From contig MU621472.1 of NCBI GenBank assembly GCA_025399215.1, positions 1-14,832 of the forward strand: a DNA stretch of 14,832 nucleotides. The letters run 5' to 3'. Shown piece by piece: positions 10,025 through 14,832 of the stretch. The notes under the pieces were generated by a model. The model saw only the letters and a program-made list of their open reading frames with translations. It made no database searches and was not told where the DNA came from. The stretch's first letter is position 1; every line of letters begins with the position of its first letter. The position numbers and the translations under genes were made by a program. Origin of the DNA: Globomyces pollinis-pini (Eukaryota > Chytridiomycota > Chytridiomycetes > Rhizophydiales > Globomycetaceae).

Positions 10025-11924
10025 TTAAATCGATGGCATAAAGAAATTATCATCTTGTTTAGTAAATGTAAGATCTACTTGACGATCCAAAGCCAATTCC
10101 ATCAATTGTCGCCCAGCTAATTCTAAAGCTTCATGATCAACCTCAATACAATCAGTAGAAAACGCATTGATATTAAAATTGGTTTTAAATGGATCTAAAT
10201 GTAAAAAAAATAAACTAATTACCACATGAAAAATGATTTAAATCAGTTTCTTTAGAATGTGATAATGACATTCCAAATGCCATTCGAAGTGATTCTTGAA
10301 GATGACCAATTCTTAAACTCTGTTCTGTCAACATTTTATCATAACTGGCTTTTTCATTCGCTAATTGTGATGATTTCGTTTCAACTTGTAAAGATTTGAT
10401 ATTGGTTATCAATCTCAATTTATCATTCAAATCTCGATTGATGGATCGATAGGCTACATTCAAGAAATGTACTTCACAAAATGTTCTGGAAAATTAGTCG
10501 TGTTTTGTTAATTACAATAAACTGTAAATTTTTCGATGTTCAACTTGTGGTTTCAATAGATAAAGATCAATTGATTTTTTGAATTTTCTAATATTGTCTA
10601 ACCGTGATGCAAATTCTCCCTAAATTGATTAATATACTCTTAAGGATACCGAAGTGGTCCCTGTTTTGGCCAATTCACTAAAGTAACAGAGGGTTGCAAA
10701 TGCAAAGCAAATGGAACCTTTGTGGATATTAGAATTTGGACCTTTCTTGCACAGTTCGGCAGCATGAGTCTTTGCTACTCTAGCCAATTTTTGCCAATCT
10801 CTGACAGACAGCGAATCAAATGATGGAGTTTCAATAACTTGTTGCGAAGAGTCCTTCATATCGACAGCTACGGGAGTACTGCTAGCTTTTGTTTCTGGTT
10901 CTGTCGATTTTAACTCTTCAGCAGAAGATGAACGTAGGCGTTTGACATCGTGTTCAATAGGATCTTTGATTTTTCGTTTGGGAGAAGCCGAAAGACTAGT
11001 TCTCACAGAATTGTCCGGTACCGCTGGTGATGTTTTGAACTTTTTAGTAACTGGGTTTTCAAGAGTTTTGCCTTCTGTATTTGATCTTTTTGGAGGTGAA
11101 ATCGAGCTCTGACCAGACTTGATGGAAGTTTCATTTGTGCTATTCTTAGTGAGAGGTATTTCTTTGGACTTCTCACGAGTTCTAGTGTGCCCTGAATACT
11201 CAATGCAACTCAAACAAAATACCCTTTTCTGATTTGTTCCCTATCGCTCTAACGACCATGAAAGGAGGAATTTCAACAGGTATAGTATCCTTTACTTTTT
11301 CTGATCATTAAATTATAAAAAAACGATTACCATCTTTCACGATATGTTTTTTCGTAAAAATGGGGAGCTAAAAGATTAGGACCAATAGAATAAGATACTG
11401 ATTTTAAATCTAATGGCTCATTGGCAATCTGTAGAAATTTATCTGCTAAGACGGCAAAGAAAGTCTACAATTAAACAATCAAATAAAAGAATGTTCATTC
11501 ACCTTACAACTTTTCTTTTCGTTTCCATATGGATTCAATAATCGTTCAGTTTTAATAACATAATCTTTATCCCAAGGTTGTTTTACAAACACCCTAGTCA
11601 TTGGTTGATAGTTTGGTACAGAGCAAGTCACTTTAGCTGGCTTTTTTTTATAAATTAACTAGTTTTAAATCATACTTGAGGTTCCAAAGAAGTAAAATAA
11701 GCCGGTATTGGGTCACCAAAGAGTCTCGTAGTGTCATGAAGTAAACTAGAGCGTTCCTTATTATCTGGCATAAATATAGTAGAGAAATCGATATGAGATT
11801 CCAAGTTTGTCATTGAAAGATAGTAAGATATTTTAGATTGAATTGAATTTTGTTTTTTTTTGGATTGATTGGTTATTGGTAGTTGGGGAAGGAAAAGAGA
11901 TTCCAACCACTCAGATGACATCAT
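10025..11924 (-). CDS. Probable nuclear protein of unknown function with Ser/Lys-rich middle and helical C-terminal half
   Basis: Exons 5' to 3' are 11924-11676, 11640-11503, 11464-11341, 11300-11223, 11191-10650, 10619-10516, 10485-10223 and 10194-10025; introns are 35, 38, 40, 31, 30, 30 and 28 nt. The joined frame gives 555 residues. I do not recognise the family. The N-terminal third (about 1-195) is unremarkable and globular-looking. Residues about 197-325 are Ser/Thr/Lys/Pro-rich and probably disordered, with basic clusters such as PKRKIKD (about 267-273) resembling nuclear localisation signals. From about 325 it is helical: a Trp-Gln-Lys-Leu segment with an aromatic helix, then a likely coiled coil at about 428-485. 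This architecture loosely recalls the AF4/FMR2 C-terminal homology domain, but that is weak and unproven. Intron 3 is the least certain: its GTGAAA donor was chosen because a nearby GTAATC donor would give a stop. Confidence 0.72.
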
Positions 11925-12063
11925 CAACAAAGAAACAAATCAAAGAATGGAATCATGTATTCATGTTCATACCTTTTCATGATACCATATAGTCTTATAA
12001 TTCTCATGATAACTCTTATTACAAATTCAATTCTTGTATGAATTTTTCTTTTTACTTTAAAAG
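11925..12063. promoter_or_regulatory. Short divergent promoter region
   Basis: Only 139 bp separate the start codons of the unknown nuclear-protein gene (minus) and the PPIH-like gene (plus), so both promoters must share this segment. It is AT-rich, with a pyrimidine-rich run just before the PPIH ATG. No strong TATA box was identified on either strand. Confidence 0.6.
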
Positions 12064-12785
12064 ATGAAAGACAATCCAATTGTATTTTTTGATATCTCAA
12101 TAGCAAATCAATTCGGTATTCAATTCAACTCTCTCATTTAAAAGCTGGAAGAATTAAAATGGAATTATTCGCTGATGTCACCCCAAAAACAGCTGAAAAT
12201 TTTAGACAATTATGTACTGGTGAATATAAATCAAATGGTAAACCTCAAGGATATAAAGGTTGTCATTTTCATCGTATCATTAAAGGTATTCTAATTCATG
12301 ATCTTAATCATTAGATTTCATGGTCCAAGGTATAATAATGGATCTAATGTTAATCTTAAAGGTGGGGATTATTTAATGGTACTTTTCACTTGATTTAAAT
12401 ATTGATAGAATGATGGAACTGGTAATATGTCCATTTATGGTCCTACATTTGCAGATGAAAATTTTGAATTAAAACATTCATCAGCTGGACTATTATCAAT
12501 GTAAATCAATAGTAGATAATCGATAGGGCTAATAATGGTGTCAATGCAAATGGATCTCAAGTACTAAAAAATCCAAAATTAATCACTAGTTTTTCATTAC
12601 ATGTGCCAAAGCTGATTTTTTGGATGGTAAACATGTTGTATTTGGAAGAGTGATTGATGGATTATTGACACTTCGTAAAATTGAAAATGTTCCAACTATT
12701 GGTGCAAACAACAAACCAAAGGTATTTTATGAATTTTAATTTGTACAAGGTTTCTGTAATTATTTCAGAATGTGGTGAAATGTAA
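12064..12785 (+). CDS. PPIH: Peptidyl-prolyl cis-trans isomerase, spliceosomal cyclophilin H type
   Basis: Eight exons: 12064-12115, 12145-12285, 12315-12329, 12362-12378, 12409-12500, 12527-12560, 12590-12721 and 12750-12785. The introns are 29, 29, 32, 30, 26, 29 and 28 nt. The joined frame gives 172 residues, near the 177 of human PPIH. Matches run end to end: NPIVFFDIS at the N-terminus, the active-site FHRIIKDFMVQGGD assembled from exons 2-4, [51 protein letters not shown] with the cyclosporin-site residues, RKIENVPT and the final SECGEM. Cyclophilin H binds the U4/U6 protein Prp4 in the tri-snRNP and isomerises prolyl bonds; the role here is inferred from similarity. Exons 3 and 4 are microexons of 15 and 17 nt. 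It is transcribed divergently from the unknown nuclear-protein gene. Confidence 0.95.
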
Positions 12786-12789
12786 TAAA
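12784..12789 (+). terminator. AATAAA overlapping the PPIH stop codon
   Basis: AATAAA overlaps the TAA stop at 12783-12785, the same arrangement as at the permease gene. Usage is inferred from the motif only. Confidence 0.5.
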
Positions 12790-12925
12790 TTAGTGATAGT
12801 GATTCTTTCGAGATGTACCATTTGAGTTTATCCATTTGGATAACAATAGAGTCATTTTAGTAAAAAGCATCGCCTTTAATGATTTTAAAGGGTAAACTAA
12901 CCACATATGAATGAGATTTAAATAA

Positions 12926-13177
12926 AGTCCAATATCCAATGAATTAAAAATAGGAATTGAATTAAAAAAACCAACTCGAACCGCTAAAAAACTTCAACAA
13001 CCAAGAAAGGATATTTTTCTTTTCTCCAAGACCGTAAAAATTAGTAAAAGCGATCGTGATGTTGGTTTCGGAAAATCAAATCCCAAAACTGAAACAATGA
13101 ACTTCCGATCAGGCACTACAAGGGACTTTAGAATAGACCCTACAAAGAAAGTGAGTTTAAAACTAGAGTCAGTGTAA
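12926..13177 (+). CDS. Uncertain open reading frame without start codon, possible exon or gene remnant
   Basis: An 83-codon open frame begins after a TAA and has no early ATG, but its composition (basic, Ser/Thr-rich, e.g. KPTRTAKKLQQPRKD and KSNPKTETMNFRSG) looks more protein-like than the surrounding AT-rich DNA. A GTGAGT donor follows at 13151. An upstream ATG at 12879 could be joined by an intron of about 62 nt (12892-12953), but that is twice the local intron size. I do not recognise a family. It may be an exon of a short gene, a decayed gene or chance. Confidence 0.25.
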   Translation, partial: SPISNELKIGIELKKPTRTAKKLQQPRKDIFLFSKTVKISKSDRDVGFGKSNPKTETMNFRSGTTRDFRIDPTKKVSLKLESV

Positions 13178-13411
13178 CTATCATCCTAATAGTGAGTCAT
13201 TCGTGTCAATCACATGTTTAACAACAGATGATGATAATGTGATTTCAAGGAGATACAAGATTTATTCTCCACATGAGATTAATAAAATATCTTGATATAT
13301 CTAGATAAATGATCACAAGAAAAACTAAATCATCTCATCTCCAATATCCCTCTCTGCTACATTTCTAACCTTGAATTAATAGTACAAAGTCTTTGGTATT
13401 AAAACACATCG

Positions 13412-13463
13412 TCATACAAATAATACAAAGCATCTCATCATACAAATAATACAAAGCATTTCA
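13412..13463. repeat. 26-bp tandem duplication, one mismatch
   Basis: Bases 13412-13437 and 13438-13463 are adjacent copies of a 26-bp unit (beginning tcatacaaat) that differ by one C/T change near the end. It lies in the gene-poor region. Unit size equals that of the duplication at 3517-3568, but the sequences differ. Confidence 0.88.
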
Positions 13464-13509
13464 TGTTATTTAGTACAGTGATATTAGATCAGTCATATTG
13501 AGTCTACTT

Positions 13510-13529
13510 TAGATTTATTAATAAATCTA
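13510..13529. repeat. Perfect 20-bp palindrome
   Basis: The sequence tagatttattaataaatcta is its own reverse complement. Flanking bases extend pairing to 26 bp (13507-13532) if one G-T pair is allowed. There is no central loop, so it could be a dimeric protein-binding site or simply an AT-rich chance palindrome. Confidence 0.8.
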
Positions 13530-14029
13530 GAGAAAAAGCAAACATGACCAGGAATGTGACTAACTGCCTCAATGTGTAGTAATGATGAAAAAGTGTCACG
13601 AGAATGAGGGTAATGATAATAAGAATGAAAATTAACCAGGTCTAATAGTAGATATTTGCAAGCATGCAAGGGAAACGGTTTAACAAAGATATTCATATTA
13701 GAAGCTTATCGAGTGTTATCGGTCATGAGGAAGGATGTACCAAAAAAGAAAGTGACACCACACAATCTGCCTATCAGGTGTCATGTTGAGTTTCGAAGAA
13801 AGTGGAGGGCACTAGGATCGGAGACTGTTCTTTGTTTAACTGTCCCGTCCTTGCTACCACCCATTCCAATGTCCCCTTCCCTCATACATGAGTCTAACAA
13901 CTTGCTCCATTTCACACGGAGTTATTCTGACTAGTACTGCCGGAATAGTCGATTTTTTACTGCAACCACAAGACTTCTGAAACACTCCCTTGAAAAAAAA
14001 AAAAAACTCAAGCCTGAGTACTAATAAAC

Positions 14030-14038
14030 TATAAATAG
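14030..14038 (+). promoter_or_regulatory. TATA box of the nucleoside transporter gene
   Basis: TATAAATAG, a near-ideal TATA box, lies 33 bp upstream of the ATG at 14072. It is the best core-promoter match in the window. Confidence 0.6.
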
Positions 14039-14071
14039 CCATCATTCATACATTGCCAATATCAATTAGAA

Positions 14072-14832
14072 ATGTCTACTGAAGAAGTTATTAAAATCGA
14101 CGAAAAAGTTGAATCTCAAGACATTAAAGGTGATGTCGCTACTGACGTCGTAGACAAACCTGCTTTCGGTAAACGAAGTGGTCAAGAAGTTGCCATTGAT
14201 GCTGGTATCTTCGCATTGATGACTGCTTATGTTATCGCCATCATTGTTCAAAATGGTTCCAGCAAAGATGGTTTTGTTGTCGCCATTCTTGCTTATGTAT
14301 TCGTATCTTTACGTCTCTTGGCTCGTCATGTCTCCATGTCTCAAGTCCTTTACAAGCCAATTGGAAACATGCTTCCTTCTGGTGAACGTTCCCAAGAATC
14401 TGCAAACAAAATTGGTTTAGGTTTAACTGTTGTCACTTTTGCTTTAATCGCTGTCTGTGCTTTCATCCTTCCTGGTAACGCCAGTTCCAGTTTAACTTCC
14501 CGTCTCCAATCTCTTCTTGGAATTGTTTGTTTGCTTGGATTGATGGTTGCTACTTCCCGCGACCGTTCTTCTATCCCTTGGTACACTGTTGGTACAGGTT
14601 TATTCTTACAATTCATTATTGCGTTGTTCGTCCTTAAAACCTCCATTGGTCAACAAATCTTCAAGTACATCTCCACTTTTATTGCTACCTTTTTGGGTTT
14701 CTCTGAAAAGGGTGGTGAATTCGTATTCGGTACCTATGCTAAAAACAACTTTGCCGCTAGTGTCTTACCAGCTATTGTTTACTTCTGTGCTTTCATCTAT
14801 ATCATCTACTACTGGGGAGGTATGCAATACGT
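14072..14832 (+). CDS. Concentrative nucleoside transporter (CNT/SLC28 family), 5' part
   Basis: An uninterrupted frame runs from ATG 14072 to the window edge: 253 complete codons with no stop or intron. CNTs import nucleosides against their gradient, coupled to H+ or Na+. A 40-residue acidic cytosolic N-terminus precedes hydrophobic segments near residues 41-60, 66-84, 114-134, 146-161 and 174-190. The family signature is present: GTGLFLQFIIALFVLKTSIG (about 174-193), then FLGFSEKGGEFVFG (207-220), and FAASVLPAIVYFCAFIYII leading to YYWGGMQY at the edge, matching the CNT core entry region. The nucleoside-binding second half lies beyond the window. Codon use differs from neighbours, with many GTC, GCC, TCC, TTC and CGT codons, suggesting high expression. 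Coupling ion and substrate range cannot be told from this part. Confidence 0.9.
   Translation, partial: MSTEEVIKIDEKVESQDIKGDVATDVVDKPAFGKRSGQEVAIDAGIFALMTAYVIAIIVQNGSSKDGFVVAILAYVFVSLRLLARHVSMSQVLYKPIGNMLPSGERSQESANKIGLGLTVVTFALIAVCAFILPGNASSSLTSRLQSLLGIVCLLGLMVATSRDRSSIPWYTVGTGLFLQFIIALFVLKTSIGQQIFKYISTFIATFLGFSEKGGEFVFGTYAKNNFAASVLPAIVYFCAFIYIIYYWGGMQY

Larger units (their letters stand above)
12786..14071. other. Gene-poor 1.3-kb region between PPIH and the nucleoside transporter
   Basis: This is the longest stretch without a recognisable gene. It contains the uncertain ORF at 12926-13177, a 26-bp tandem duplication at 13412-13463, a 20-bp palindrome at 13510-13529, a run of 14 A at 13993-14006 and a TATA box at 14030-14038. 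From about 13740 to 13980 it becomes less AT-rich without an ORF I believe in; this may be the transporter's upstream regulatory region. No transposase, reverse transcriptase, tRNA or long terminal repeat was seen. Confidence 0.5.

Noticed and set aside
11003..11203. 66-residue minus-strand ORF in another frame of the unknown gene
   Set aside because: It lies inside exon 5, whose other frame is open for 180 codons and connects in frame to the flanking exons at both ends.
11924..12106. 60-residue minus-strand ORF upstream of the unknown gene
   Set aside because: It overlaps the PPIH first exon antisense and the shared promoter, and has no coding character.
13656..13934. 92-residue plus-strand ORF
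   Set aside because: No recognisable family, atypical composition, and overlapping ORFs on the other strand; better explained as non-coding upstream DNA of the transporter.
13993..14006. A14 run as a retroposon poly(A) tail
   Set aside because: No retroposed body or target-site duplication was found next to it; a simple homopolymer is enough.
1..14832. CRISPR array, prophage or bacterial operon
   Set aside because: The genes are eukaryotic with spliceosomal introns; the repeats are two-copy duplications without regular spacers.

Overview
This window is eukaryotic nuclear DNA, most likely from an early-diverging (zygomycete-grade) fungus. The evidence is AT-rich intergenic DNA, spliceosomal introns, an IQGAP with fungal-type domain order, an ERG26-type sterol decarboxylase, a UGA4-like permease and a spliceosomal cyclophilin. 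The phylum is an inference I cannot settle from sequence alone. Conserved ORFs look broken in the raw six frames, but every break is resolved by a very short GT-AG intron. I could place 45 introns, all 24-40 nt and mostly 25-34 nt, which is far shorter than the roughly 50-100 nt usual in fungi. With these removed, six genes read as complete in-frame proteins: 367, 529, 1174, 344, 555 and 172 residues.

Layout, left to right: a 26-bp direct repeat at the left edge (1-76); a secreted sphingomyelinase D/phospholipase D-like gene with a Cys-rich tail (343-1504, +, 3 exons); an APC-superfamily amino acid/GABA-type permease (1733-3426, +, 5 exons); an IQGAP-family cytokinesis scaffold (7745-3595, -, 22 exons); a sterol C-4 decarboxylase ERG26-like gene (9147-7995, -, 5 exons); a 147-residue secretory/ER protein of unknown function (9909-9466, -, no intron); a 555-residue probably nuclear protein of unknown function (11924-10025, -, 8 exons). 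Next come a cyclophilin of the PPIH (U4/U6 snRNP) class (12064-12785, +, 8 exons), a gene-poor 1.3-kb stretch with a 26-bp tandem duplication and a 20-bp palindrome (12786-14071), and the 5' part of a concentrative nucleoside transporter running off the right edge (14072-14832, +).

The genes do not form a pathway. They are a compact mix of housekeeping genes (IQGAP, ERG26, PPIH), membrane transport (permease, CNT) and secretion (SMase D-like, small ER protein). Spacing is tight: about 115-320 bp between most neighbours, 139 bp between the divergent unknown gene and PPIH, and AATAAA signals overlapping two stop codons. The most interesting signal is the intron architecture: a genome-wide mini-intron style with a YTAAY-like branch motif crowded against the 3' splice site, microexons of 13-17 nt, and stop codons in almost every intron whose length is a multiple of three.
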